Shown piece by piece: positions 56,870 to 64,000 of a stretch of 64,000 bases of DNA. The notes beneath the pieces were generated by a model. It was given only the letters and a program-made list of their open reading frames with translations, ran no database searches and was not told where the DNA came from. Made by a program: the position numbers and the translations under genes. Where the stretch lies: NCBI RefSeq assembly GCF_006517625.1, contig NZ_VHQI01000003.1, positions 310,001 to 374,000 on the forward strand, written 5' to 3'. Source of the DNA: Mixta tenebrionis (lineage in GTDB: Bacteria; Pseudomonadota; Gammaproteobacteria; Enterobacterales; Enterobacteriaceae). Within the stretch, counting starts at the first letter, position 1. Each line of letters starts with the position of its first letter.

Positions 56870-57421
56870 TTAACGCGTTTTTTTCGCCGCAGGTAAAATA
56901 GCAGAACGTTGCTGCGTTTTACTGCGCCGCTCTTTGACCCACTCTTTCACTTCGATCGCGAAAGTATCCGGCGCTTTGCGAAACATGCTGCGTACCAGGT
57001 CAAGCACAGTGTAGCGTGCCAGCTCTTCTTCCATACGTTTTTGCGCGCTGTCCATCACCGAACGTACGCTGCAGGGCCCGTGGCAAACCCAGGAGGGCGG
57101 CGCTTCATCAAACAGCGCCAGCCGCTGACGGATTTCGCGGCATTCGAACATGGATTTCTGCCCGTCAATGGCATGTACAATATCGAGAACAGTGATCAGT
57201 TCACTGGCGCATGCCAGCCGGAATCCTCCCCCTTTGCCCTCAGAGCTGACTACCAGACCGGCTCGGGATAAGCGGGTAAAGATTTTCGCCAGATAGTCGT
57301 ACGGTACGTTTTGCAGCTCTGCCAGTTCGCGAACACTCATTTCCCGCGAGTCACCGTTTGCATCAACCATGCTCATCAGGCTGTGAATACCATATTCAAC
57401 ACCAGAACTGTAGAACGCCAT
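56870..57421 (-). CDS. Rrf2-family regulator with three conserved cysteines
   Basis: The 183-residue protein has an N-terminal winged HTH (VRELAELQNVPYDYLAKIFT, GKGGGFRLA) and the dimer helix typical of Rrf2 proteins. Cysteines C94, C113 and C117 (FECREIRQ ... WVCHGPCS) are spaced unlike IscR or NsrR but could hold an Fe-S cluster or act as a thiol switch. C-terminal 25 residues are basic. It is divergent from an NDH-2-like gene with a palindromic operator between them, so that gene is its likely target, together with itself. Confidence 0.88.
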   Translation of the reverse strand: MAFYSSGVEYGIHSLMSMVDANGDSREMSVRELAELQNVPYDYLAKIFTRLSRAGLVVSSEGKGGGFRLACASELITVLDIVHAIDGQKSMFECREIRQRLALFDEAPPSWVCHGPCSVRSVMDSAQKRMEEELARYTVLDLVRSMFRKAPDTFAIEVKEWVKERRSKTQQRSAILPAAKKTR

Positions 57422-57477
57422 TTATTGCTCCTTTGCTGTCTCTATGGCAGATGATATCGCAGATACTCAGAAAGATT

Positions 57478-57499
57478 TTGTCGTAGTTAACTGCGACAA
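57478..57499. promoter_or_regulatory. 22-bp palindromic operator between the Rrf2 and NDH-2 genes
   Basis: Half-sites TTGTCGTAGTT and AACTGCGACAA form an inverted repeat with a single mismatched pair and no spacer. A further partial copy (GTAGTTAAC) follows at 57508-57516. The position is central in the 131-bp divergent region. It fits an Rrf2 dimer site. Confidence 0.75.
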
Positions 57500-57552
57500 G
57501 TATAGTGGTAGTTAACGGGGCCGGATGGCCTGAAAATGCATAAGGACATAAA

Positions 57553-58755
57553 ATGAAACAACGTATTCTGATTATCGGCAGTGGTTTTGCGGGCATGTGG
57601 TCTGCAATCAGCGCTGCACGTCTGGCCCATCTGCAGGGGAACACCTCCCTGGAAATTGCCGTGCTGGCCCCGGAACCAACCCTGTACGTCAGGCCACGTT
57701 TTTATGAGGCTAACGTCAGCACCTTAACTGCCGATTTGCAGCCGCTTTTTACAGCACTGAATATCCGATTTATTGCGGGTTACGCCAGCTGGATTGATGA
57801 GCGTAAGAAGGGCGTCTGGTACCAGGCTACGGATACAGAATCCGTATTTATTTCATACGATAAACTGATTATTGCGAGCGGAAGCCGCCTGCGTTCGCCG
57901 GACATAGCTGGCTTTGCTGAATATGGTTTTGACATTGACCAGCACGACAATGCCATGCGTCTGGAAAATCATCTCAATGCGCTGGCGAAACAGCCGGAAA
58001 GTCTGGCCCGTAATACCGTGGTGGTGTGCGGGGGCGGTTTCACCGGTATTGAACTGGCAACCGAAATGCCTTCACGGCTGAAAGCGCTTTTTGGTAAAGA
58101 TACTGATACTAAAATAGTCGTAGTTGAGCGTGGTTCTGCTATTGGCGGACGTTACAGTCAAGCTCTTCGGGATATCATTACCAATGCCTCTGATGAACTG
58201 GGAATCGAATGGCATCTTAATTCCGGTGTTGAAACGATCGATAAATCCGGTGTTACGCTTCAGGACGGAACCCGTATAGAAACAGCAACCGTAGTCTGGA
58301 CGGCTGGCGTAAAGGCCAGTCCGTTAGGTGAGAATCTGGTTGCCAGCCGGGACGCTTCAGGCCGCTTTGTGGTCACAGAACAGCTGCAAATCCCGGCTTA
58401 CAGCGATATTTTTGCTACGGGGGACATGGCGCATGCCAAAACCGATGATAACGGCAATACTGCACTGATGAGCTGTCAGCACGCGATTCAGTTGGGCAAA
58501 TATGCCGGGCACAATGCTGTCGCCAGCCTGATGGGTATCAAAGGTCTACCTTATCGGCAGATAAACTACGTGACCTGTCTGGATCTTGGTGCCTGGGGGG
58601 CCGTATATACTGAAGGCTGGGATCAACAGGTTAAGCTTGTGCGCCAGGAAGCCAAAAAGTTGAAGGCAGCCATCACGGGCGAGCTCATCTATCCGCCAAA
58701 AGCCGATCGCAATGTGGCGTTTGCCGCCGCTGACCCACTGGCTAAGTTCGTTTAA
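57553..58755 (+). CDS. Type II NADH dehydrogenase-like flavoprotein
   Basis: The 400-residue protein has the N-terminal FAD fold ILIIGSGFAGMWSAISAARL, the NAD fold VVVCGGGFTGIELATEM, a WTAGVKASPL segment and the second FAD motif IFATGDMAH, the arrangement of NDH-2 and related NADH:quinone or dye oxidoreductases. There is no strong membrane anchor. It is not the house-keeping ndh (lengths and sequence differ). The adjacent Rrf2 regulator suggests redox or NO control. Codon use is more even than in the rha genes; a Tn3-type transposase fragment follows, so transfer is likely. Confidence 0.85.
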   Translation: MKQRILIIGSGFAGMWSAISAARLAHLQGNTSLEIAVLAPEPTLYVRPRFYEANVSTLTADLQPLFTALNIRFIAGYASWIDERKKGVWYQATDTESVFISYDKLIIASGSRLRSPDIAGFAEYGFDIDQHDNAMRLENHLNALAKQPESLARNTVVVCGGGFTGIELATEMPSRLKALFGKDTDTKIVVVERGSAIGGRYSQALRDIITNASDELGIEWHLNSGVETIDKSGVTLQDGTRIETATVVWTAGVKASPLGENLVASRDASGRFVVTEQLQIPAYSDIFATGDMAHAKTDDNGNTALMSCQHAIQLGKYAGHNAVASLMGIKGLPYRQINYVTCLDLGAWGAVYTEGWDQQVKLVRQEAKKLKAAITGELIYPPKADRNVAFAAADPLAKFV

Positions 58756-59095
58756 TTTCGCATGAACTTTTTATTAACGGCTTCTGGTCCGTTATGTTCA
58801 GGGGGAGCGGCAGCCCTGCTTTTTGTTGCAGACTGATTTGAACTAAAATTGTGGTGACTGTCCATCAGTAAGCGTCCCGGTCCGGGCGGGTTTTGTACCA
58901 CTGCTGTTCTCCCGGTAATAACTGGCTATGTTATGCCAGCTATCCTGAACAAAACGGACTTGCCAAAGCACTGCGAGGAATTGGCCGCATTGAGCAAGTC
59001 CTGTTTATACTCGGCTGGTTGCGCGATCGGGCACCGCCTCGACGGGTACAGGCAGGGCCGATCGCTATCCAAACTGACCTCTGGTTCTGCGTTTA
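58756..59095. other. Junction region downstream of the NDH-2 gene
   Basis: Besides the transposase fragment, this 340-bp stretch contains a CCCGG-T-CCGGG hairpin near 58878 and a CTGGC-N8-GCCAG hairpin near 58922. No intact gene is visible. Confidence 0.45.
58919..59057 (+). pseudogene. Fragment of a Tn3-family transposase (TnpA)
   Basis: In frame, this stretch encodes [20 protein letters not shown] followed by [22 protein letters not shown]. That corresponds to the C-terminal part of Tn3-type TnpA just before the usual LNKGEARNALARA motif. After VQAG (59057) the similarity stops and the frame continues into unrelated residues to a stop at 59099. No other part of the transposase or a complete inverted repeat was found. 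The call rests on remembered family sequence. Confidence 0.7.
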
Positions 59096-60277
59096 TTAGC
59101 CATTGCTGCGCAGCTGCGGATAGCGGCGGAAAATAAAAATGCACCAGAACAGCGCCAGCAGGCCGATTATCGCGCCGACGTTGCCGATGTCCGCCATTGC
59201 GAAGCGCAGGCTGACCTGATTTCCCAGCAGCGCCCCGGCGCCAATACCGATATTGTAGATGCCGGAAAACAGCGACATTGCCACGTCGGTCGCATCCGGC
59301 GCCAGCGACAGCACCCGCACCTGCATCGCCAGACCGATCGTCATCATGCCCATTCCCCAGATAATACACAGCACCGATATGGCCAGGGGATGTACCGCCG
59401 CGAACAGCAGCAGCCCCATACAGAGGGTAATCAGTCCAATTGCGCTCAACAGCAGCGCAGAAGGGAATTTATTGCCCAGCAGGCTAAAGATAATGCTGCC
59501 GACGATGCCGGCGCTGCCAAAAATCAGCAGCAGAAAAGTGGTGAAGTTTTCGCCCTGAGAGGCAATCAGCTGCATAAAAGGTTCGATATAGCTGTAGGCG
59601 GTATAGTGCGCTGTCACTACCAGCGTTACCAGCAGATAGAGGCTGGCCAGCGCCGGGCGTTTAAACAGCATCGGCACGCTGCTGAGCGAACCGGTATGTT
59701 CGCTGGGCAGCTTCGGCAGCAGCTTAATCAGCATCAGCATCAAAATCAGCGCGGAAGCGCCAATCATGCCAAAAGTAATACGCCAGCCGAGGTACTGACC
59801 GATAATGCGCCCGATCGGCACCCCTAACACCATTGCCAGCGCGGTGCCGGTAGCCAGCATGCTCAGCGCCTGGGTTTTCTTACCGGCAGGAGCGACGCGG
59901 ATCGCCAGCGAGGCGGTAATTGACCAGAAAATGGCGTGCGCCAGCGCTATACCAATGCGCGACGCCACCAGCAGCCAAAAATTCCACGCCAGCAGCGACA
60001 GCACATGACTGAGGATAAACAGCACAAAGATGGCGCTCAGCAACAAACGCCGCTCGATATTACGCGTTGCCAGCATCAGCGGCAGCGACATCAGCGCCAC
60101 CACCCAGGCGTAGATGGTCAGCATCACGCCTACCTCCGGCGTTTGCATCGCGAATGAGGCGGCGATATCGGAAAGCAGGCCTACCGGCACAAATTCAGTG
60201 GTATTAAAAATAAAAGCGGCCACGGCCAGCAGCACAACGCGCAGCCAGGCGGTTTTACGGGAAACGGGTGTTTGCAT
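59096..60277 (-). CDS. sotB: SotB, sugar efflux MFS transporter
   Basis: SotB exports arabinose and related sugars or IPTG in E. coli. The 393-residue, 12-helix protein matches E. coli SotB closely ([68 protein letters not shown]). It is divergent from an Rrf2 regulator with a palindromic site 62-77 bp upstream of its start. Confidence 0.93.
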   Translation of the reverse strand: MQTPVSRKTAWLRVVLLAVAAFIFNTTEFVPVGLLSDIAASFAMQTPEVGVMLTIYAWVVALMSLPLMLATRNIERRLLLSAIFVLFILSHVLSLLAWNFWLLVASRIGIALAHAIFWSITASLAIRVAPAGKKTQALSMLATGTALAMVLGVPIGRIIGQYLGWRITFGMIGASALILMLMLIKLLPKLPSEHTGSLSSVPMLFKRPALASLYLLVTLVVTAHYTAYSYIEPFMQLIASQGENFTTFLLLIFGSAGIVGSIIFSLLGNKFPSALLLSAIGLITLCMGLLLFAAVHPLAISVLCIIWGMGMMTIGLAMQVRVLSLAPDATDVAMSLFSGIYNIGIGAGALLGNQVSLRFAMADIGNVGAIIGLLALFWCIFIFRRYPQLRSNG

Positions 60278-60634
60278 GGATTAATCAGATGCCAGACGCG
60301 TGAAACGGTTAAAGAACGGGGTGATATTAGCATTAAAAAGTGATGTGCATCACATTATGTTGCCGCCCTGTGCCATTTGATGCGCCGCCGAAACCGTGAC
60401 AGCGAACAACGCGGCGGGGCAGGCGCGCTGTTCAGGCGGCATCGTTCTCTGGCCGTTTATTCCAACCGGCCGCGCGCTGCGCCAACGTCAGCGGAGCGGG
60501 GCATTTATGAATATGTGCCCTGTCCTGTGGGTTATCTTCAAAAAAGCAACAGTGTTTGTTATATTATTGCGTATTGCTTCTTCACAGCCGTGGCGCCAAA
60601 AAGAATAATATTCGCCGCAACTCAGGATGATGAA
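60278..60634. other. Divergent region between sotB and the second Rrf2 regulator gene
   Basis: The 357-bp region carries the palindrome at 60339-60354. An upstream extension of the regulator frame exists but lacks protein character before 60635. AGGA at 60624-60627 marks the regulator start. Confidence 0.45.
60339..60354. promoter_or_regulatory. CRP/FNR-type palindrome upstream of sotB
   Basis: AGTGATGTGCATCACA matches TGTGA-N6-TCACA at nine of ten positions and is also a perfect GTGAT-N4-ATCAC palindrome. CRP fits best by consensus. An FNR-family or Rrf2 protein could bind too. Confidence 0.5.
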
Positions 60635-61120
60635 ATGTTAGATTACCGCTTCCCGACAGCTTTGCAGATGGTTTTGAGCGTAGCGATGGCGGAGCAGTCG
60701 GGCAAACGTTCCACCAGCGCCATTCTGGCGTATGGTCTGGAAGCAAACCCCAGCTTTATTCGTAAATTAATGGTGCCGCTTACGCGTGATGGCATTATTG
60801 TTTCCACCCTGGGCCGCACCGGCTCGATTCACCTTGGGCGTCCGGCCGATCAAATTACGCTGCGCGATATTTATGTTTCGGTGATCGAGGATAAAAAAAT
60901 CTGGGCCTCACGCCCTGAAGTTCCGGCCCGCTGCGTGGTCAGCGCTAACGCCTGCTGGTATTTTAAAGCTATCGCTCAGGAGGCGGAAGAGGCCTCGCTG
61001 AACGTGCTGGCGCAGCGCACCGTAGCTGATGCGCTGCAGGAGCTGCAGAAAAGAGATACCAGCGGCTGCGATGCCGTTCCGGAGCCTGAACCGGAAGAAC
61101 TGTGTAAAAAGAGCCGCTAA
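60635..61120 (+). CDS. Rrf2-family regulator with two cysteines
   Basis: The 161-residue product has the Rrf2 winged HTH (LEANPSFIRKLMVPLTRDGI, then GRTGSIHLGRPADQITL) and two cysteines in RCVVSANACWYFKAI (C100, C107). It lacks the three-cysteine Fe-S loop of IscR, so a thiol-based switch is likelier. I start at 60635 (MLDYRFPTAL) with AGGA upstream. It is divergent from sotB; whether it controls it is unknown. Confidence 0.85.
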   Translation: MLDYRFPTALQMVLSVAMAEQSGKRSTSAILAYGLEANPSFIRKLMVPLTRDGIIVSTLGRTGSIHLGRPADQITLRDIYVSVIEDKKIWASRPEVPARCVVSANACWYFKAIAQEAEEASLNVLAQRTVADALQELQKRDTSGCDAVPEPEPEELCKKSR

Positions 61121-61134
61121 ACGCGGCTTTTTTT
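61112..61134 (+). terminator. Terminator of the Rrf2 gene
   Basis: AGCCGC (61112-61117) and GCGGCT (61123-61128) with loop TAAAC and seven T form an intrinsic terminator that overlaps the stop codon. Confidence 0.88.
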
Positions 61135-61371
61135 ATGCGCGTATAAGCCAGCCAGCAATGGCACGGTGATTGAGGCGATAAGTTTACCGTTGCGGGGCTG
61201 GAAGATTTATTTAATTAGTTACAACATACTAAATAGGTGAGTTATTGAAAACAGTTCAGCATTGTGCAACAAAATAAAACCAGCCGGGCAGGGGGTGAGT
61301 TGGGAAATTACTGAGTATAATCGCGGGATTTTAATACAAGTTACTGATATTAAAAGTCTTAAAAAGAAAGG

Positions 61372-61476
61372 CTAATCGTAGTAGCATTCCTGTTCTTCTG
61401 CGCCGTTATCGGTAAATTTATTATAGATATAGCCGAGAGCGCACCATAAAAGAAAAAAACTTACTATCCATAACAT
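61372..61476 (-). CDS. Putative 34-residue membrane peptide
   Basis: A minus-strand ORF reads MLWIVSFFLLWCALGYIYNK then FTDNGAEEQECYYD. It has one hydrophobic helix and an acidic tail with a Cys-Tyr-Tyr end. AGGGTG lies about 14-19 nt before the ATG, a little far. The surrounding 500 bp hold no other gene. Small membrane proteins of this form are common, but I know no family. Confidence 0.4.
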   Translation of the reverse strand: MLWIVSFFLLWCALGYIYNKFTDNGAEEQECYYD

Positions 61477-61670
61477 CAGTAATATCACCCTGAAAATAAA
61501 CGCAGGGCATACTATCTTTGTTCTACCGAATTTTCAATTAACGCTGTTGCCTGCGACAGAAATATGCGTTTATCTTTTAATTAAAAGAGGGGGGTATTAA
61601 ATAAAAGTTAAAGTCTCTCTTATTGATTATAAAAATATCGGCAATCCGGAAAAACGGCAAAATAAAAATA

Positions 61671-61913
61671 TCAATACGTTTCCCGACGCTGCCATAGCTG
61701 CTCCCACTGCTGTTGCAACCGACGGCTAAGGTTATCAGTCGCGATCGCGCCAGCCTGCTCGCCGCTGAAGGCGCGCAGGATCGTGCTGAGCTCAATTTCC
61801 ACCTGACCGTCGGCGGCTATCCGCCACAGCAGCCTGCCGGACTGCATCGCGTCCGCCAGCTCTGCCGGCGTCCGGTGCGTGATCTGCTCTGCTTCAGACA
61901 TCTGTAGCCACAT
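61671..61913 (-). CDS. Hypothetical protein, 80 residues
   Basis: The product (MWLQMSEAEQITHRTPAELA...) is soluble and helix-rich with a Trp/Gln-rich end (LQQQWEQLWQRRETY). GC-rich codon use is like native genes while the flanks are AT-rich. An AGGA lies about 13-16 nt before ATG 61913; the frame extends to 61958 with no better site. I do not recognise the family. Confidence 0.5.
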   Translation of the reverse strand: MWLQMSEAEQITHRTPAELADAMQSGRLLWRIAADGQVEIELSTILRAFSGEQAGAIATDNLSRRLQQQWEQLWQRRETY

Positions 61914-62075
61914 CGCCTTTCTGTTCCTGTCGTCATCACCTATCACTGGTATCGGCAAAAGCAGTTAATTATTAAGAAATTTTGTAATTATCTTATTTTT
62001 CAAAAGGCTACATGCCGGCGCTTTTTCCGCCCTGGCCAGCAAAGCGGGGGGAACGCTTTTAATGTATCAATATAA

Positions 62076-62094
62076 TTTGCAATTTTTGTCAAAT
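62076..62094. promoter_or_regulatory. Candidate marbox upstream of the MarA-like gene
   Basis: TTTGCAATTTTTGTCAAAT fits the marbox pattern AYnGCACnnWnnRYYAAAY except for two positions. It lies 67-85 bp before the start of an AraC-type gene of the MarA/SoxS group, so autoregulation is possible. Such degenerate sites are frequent by chance. Confidence 0.35.
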
Positions 62095-62160
62095 TCAGTC
62101 ACCGTTAAATGTAACTGCAACAGATACTGATACTGTTAGCCTGGCGACGGGAGAAAAATA

Positions 62161-62514
62161 ATGAGAAGTGACGCGTTTATTCACGATCTGATTGACTGGA
62201 TTGACAACAACATTGAAGGCCGACTGAACCTGGACACGGTGTCCGAACGGGCAGGTTACTCCAAGTGGCACCTGCAGCGCATGTTTAAAGAGCATACCGG
62301 CTATCCGCTGGGCGAATATATTCGTTCGCAGAAGCTGAAAAAATCGGCGGATCGTCTGACGACCAGCAACGAACCTATTTTGAACGTCGCTATCTCGTTA
62401 GGGTTTGATTCGCAGCAATCCTTTAACCGCAGCTTTAAGCGCCAGTTTGGGCAGGCGCCCGGCGCATGGCGCCGCAGCGCAGGGCAGCAGCACGAAAAAG
62501 CGCTGCAGCGCTGA
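62161..62514 (+). CDS. MarA/SoxS/RamA-like regulator
   Basis: The 117-residue protein is a stand-alone AraC-type double HTH without an effector domain. It carries the MarA-type helices SERAGYSKWHLQRMFKEHTG and LGFDSQQSFNRSFKRQFGQA, close to MarA. Proteins of this group activate acrAB-tolC, micF and redox genes. No marR, soxR or ramR lies beside it, so it is not the mar, sox or ram locus as in model species. GGGAG lies 9-13 nt before the ATG. Confidence 0.88.
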   Translation: MRSDAFIHDLIDWIDNNIEGRLNLDTVSERAGYSKWHLQRMFKEHTGYPLGEYIRSQKLKKSADRLTTSNEPILNVAISLGFDSQQSFNRSFKRQFGQAPGAWRRSAGQQHEKALQR

Positions 62515-62524
62515 GCGAACGCCA

Positions 62525-62543
62525 GGGCCGGATTTTCCGGCCC
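62525..62543 (+). terminator. Hairpin after the MarA-like gene
   Basis: GGGCCGGA (62525-62532) and TCCGGCCC (62536-62543) form a perfect eight-pair stem 10 nt after the stop; no T-tract follows. Confidence 0.5.
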
Positions 62544-62641
62544 GCGTGATGACAGCGCTCCGCGTTGCTGTCTGGCTGGATTAACAACTATGTTTAAGGC
62601 TGGCTGAACAGCTCTGCTACAGCATAAGCCGCTATCAGGAC

Positions 62642-62713
62642 GACATCGTACTGACTCCGCTGTTTTTACCAGCGCATGACATCGCACTGTCCCCTCTGTT
62701 TTTTATCGGCGCG
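62642..62713 (+). repeat. 36-bp imperfect direct repeat
   Basis: Two adjacent 36-bp units start GACATCGTACTG and GACATCGCACTG and share CTGTTTTT at the same place. Read in one frame they encode DIVLTPLFLPAH and DIALSPLFFIGA, followed by TQAAAGIA and a stop at about 62740. The frame has no start codon and a TAA upstream, so it may be a degraded ORF. The rest of the 305-bp gap (62515-62819) shows nothing else. Confidence 0.6.
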
Positions 62714-62819
62714 ACGCAGGCCGCCGCTGGCATTGCGTGAAGGCAGTAACCCAACGGACATTCCGCTCCGATCTTCAGGCTGCTATAGTGCCCGCATCAT
62801 TATTACGCCATAAAAGATT

Positions 62820-63266
62820 ATGTCTAAAAAACTTTGGCTGGGCCTGATTCTCGTACTGGCGGTCGCCTTTGTCGGCCTGCGTCCCCATTTTACTTCGCAA
62901 CCGCAGGCCGATCTCACCGTTGCGCCGAACGATATCAACGCCCTGACCGCCGATCGACGCGTCGCCCGCTATCTGCAACAGCATCAGCGTCTGCCGGATT
63001 ACTACATCAGCAAAACCCAGGCGCGACGTCATGGCTGGGTAGCGGCGAAGGGAAACCTTTGCCAGGTGTTGCCAGGGCGCGCTATCGGCGGCGATCGTTT
63101 TGCCAACCGCGAGGGCGGGCTGCCGGCGCATGCCGGGCGCAACTGGTATGAAGCTGACGTTAACTATCGCTGCGGACGCCGCGGCGCCGATCGCCTGCTT
63201 TATTCCAGCGATGGTTTGATCTATCTCACCACCGACCACTACCGTACTTTCCATCGTCTGGAGTAA
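62820..63266 (+). CDS. Barnase-like secreted ribonuclease
   Basis: The 148-residue precursor has an N-terminal hydrophobic signal or anchor (about 5-20) and a domain that parallels Bacillus barnase throughout: LPDYYISKTQA, GWVAAKGNL, IGGDRFANREGGLP, WYEADVNYRCG, DRLLYSSDGLIYLTTDHYRT. Catalytic residues are kept: K65, E111, R125 and H140. Two cysteines (C81, C118) may form a disulfide in the periplasm. The gene is 3 bp from a barstar gene, so this is a toxin-inhibitor pair. Confidence 0.92.
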   Translation: MSKKLWLGLILVLAVAFVGLRPHFTSQPQADLTVAPNDINALTADRRVARYLQQHQRLPDYYISKTQARRHGWVAAKGNLCQVLPGRAIGGDRFANREGGLPAHAGRNWYEADVNYRCGRRGADRLLYSSDGLIYLTTDHYRTFHRLE

Positions 63267-63269
63267 GCC

Positions 63270-63539
63270 ATGCTGGAAATGCATTTTGACTTCTTGCAGC
63301 TTGACAGCCGGATAGCTTTTTACCGCAGCTTTGCTGAACAGAGCGGCGCAGGCGAGCATTTTGGCGCGAATCTTGATGCGCTGTGGGATGCGTTGACCGG
63401 CGAGATCGCCTTGCCCGCGCGCCTGTGGCTGTATCATTTGCCGCCTCGCGCCGAGCGGGGGGAGCTGGCGGCAATAATCGCGCTGCTGGAAGAGGCCGCC
63501 TGCGAACTGGATGGGGCGCTTATTTTACAGCCGGTGTAA
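63270..63539 (+). CDS. Barstar-family ribonuclease inhibitor
   Basis: The 89-residue protein has the barstar core EHFGANLDALWDALTGEI with the barnase-contacting Asn-Leu-Asp and Trp-Asp residues, followed by the C-terminal helix and strand (DGALILQPV). It should protect the cytoplasm from the upstream ribonuclease. ATG lies 3 nt after the ribonuclease stop, implying coupled translation. It is followed by a strong hairpin. Confidence 0.92.
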   Translation: MLEMHFDFLQLDSRIAFYRSFAEQSGAGEHFGANLDALWDALTGEIALPARLWLYHLPPRAERGELAAIIALLEEAACELDGALILQPV

Positions 63540-63561
63540 GCCGGCCGGCTCAGGATAAGAC

Positions 63562-63584
63562 GCGGGGCGCGATCGCCGCCCCGC
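63562..63584 (+). terminator. Hairpin after the barnase/barstar operon
   Basis: GCGGGGCG (63562-63569) and CGCCCCGC (63577-63584) form a perfect eight-pair stem; AGATTT follows. Confidence 0.6.
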
Positions 63585-63586
63585 AG

Positions 63587-63654
63587 ATTTCAACGCTGCA
63601 TAAGCTTCAGCGCTGCGCAGGCTTCAGCTCTGGATAAGCTTCAGCGCTTTCAGC
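63587..63654. repeat. 17-bp degenerate tandem repeat at the 3' end of the last gene
   Basis: GCTTCAGC recurs at 63604, 63621 and 63638, exactly 17 bp apart. A diverged fourth unit starts at 63587. ATAAGCTTCAGCGCT is identical at 63600-63614 and 63634-63648. The array spans the stop codon (63624-63626, minus strand); beyond the stop, the minus strand repeats the coding end (ALKLIQS, then ALKLMQR). Confidence 0.8.
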
Positions 63655-64000
63655 AGCGGCAGACGCGCGGCGTCGTCGATTTCGCTGCCGCCCGCATAGC
63701 CGTTATTTTCAACGATCAGCGTATTCAGCCCAACCAGCCAGTCATAGATATAAAACGCGGTGGTATTTGCTGGCGCGGCGGAGAGCCGCGTCAGGCGCTG
63801 CGCATGACCGAAGCTGACGGCGGGCGTCTGCGGCTGTGCGAAAATTTTGTTGCCGCGGTTCACGCGGCTGTCGGGGCGTTCGGCAGCTTCGCGTTTGAGA
63901 AAGCCGAGCCAGGCGACAAAATCGCCCAGCACGGTAAGCGCGCGCGAAACCTGACGATCGACTTTACCTTCGCGCGGCGCGCCCGGCGCCTCATGCTCGG
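63624..64000 (-). CDS. 3' part of a probable SrfC-like virulence-factor gene, cut by window
   Basis: The frame is open to the right edge of the window. The visible 125 residues (HEAPGAPREGKVDRQVSRAL, DFVAWLGFLKREAAERPDSR, FYIYDWLVGLNTLIVENNGY) resemble the C-terminus of the SrfC/PF10139 'virulence factor' family that is encoded in srfABC clusters of enterobacteria. This is recognition from memory of a partial protein, so moderate confidence. The N-terminal P-loop expected for the family lies outside. The stop lies within a 17-bp repeat. Confidence 0.5.
   Translation of the reverse strand, partial: EHEAPGAPREGKVDRQVSRALTVLGDFVAWLGFLKREAAERPDSRVNRGNKIFAQPQTPAVSFGHAQRLTRLSAAPANTTAFYIYDWLVGLNTLIVENNGYAGGSEIDDAARLPLLKALKLIQS

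Overview
The window is one chromosomal segment of a GC-rich enterobacterium. Gene order and protein sequences point to Erwiniaceae (Pantoea, Mixta or Erwinia type). The backbone follows the familiar enterobacterial order around psp-tyrR-tpx-mppA-zntB-ttcA, ldhA-ydbH-azoR-hrpA, asr-rstBA-ydgI-ydgH-pntAB-uspE-fnr-smrA and the rha cluster. The species is an inference from protein resemblance; no rRNA or tRNA gene was seen. No prophage, complete insertion sequence or CRISPR array was found.

Layout. 1-4263: phage-shock operon pspA(partial)BCD with ycjX-ycjF. 4527-8796: tyrR, tpx and ycjG, with a small AT-rich foreign patch between tyrR and tpx: a DUF943 gene plus two beheaded ORF tails. 8979-13242: mppA, zntB, the anaerobic small RNA FnrS, a proline-rich 54-residue ORF and ttcA. 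13808-15496: an orphan beta-helix (tail-spike-like) gene of lower GC beside ttcA. 15757-25177: ydbJ, ldhA, ydbH-ynbE-ydbL, azoR, hrpA. 25196-30486: a same-strand acid-stress block, ydgD, ydgU, asr, an M32 carboxypeptidase, rstB, rstA. 30666-39933: an unrecognised ORF, ydgI, ydgH, pntAB, uspE, fnr, smrA. 39970-47707: accessory metabolism and taxis (LysR regulator, aromatic-acid-type MFS carrier, ydcJ/hglS, carboxylesterase, chemoreceptor with a sigma-28 promoter). 47866-56667: aldA next to rhaT, rhaR, rhaS, rhaBADM, a nearly self-contained L-rhamnose pathway that ends in lactaldehyde oxidation. 56870-59057: an Rrf2 regulator and a divergent NDH-2-like flavoprotein, followed by a Tn3-family transposase fragment. 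59096-64000: sotB, a second Rrf2 regulator, small unknown ORFs, a MarA/SoxS-like regulator, a barnase/barstar pair and the 3' end of a probable SrfC-like gene.

Three themes link the genes. (i) Oxygen and redox: fnr with an FNR-type palindrome at its promoter, fnrS with an FNR box, ldhA, pntAB, tpx, uspE, azoR and two Rrf2 regulators. (ii) RstA: a near-consensus RstA box precedes asr, and rstAB lies in the same block. (iii) Rhamnose: RhaT imports; RhaM, RhaA, RhaB and RhaD yield DHAP and L-lactaldehyde; AldA oxidises the latter.

The most unusual pattern is repeated short duplication at gene 3' ends. The tails of pspC, mppA, aldA and the last gene of the window each carry tandem or near-tandem copies lying across or just beyond the stop codon. 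asr also has a perfect-register 54-bp repeat array.
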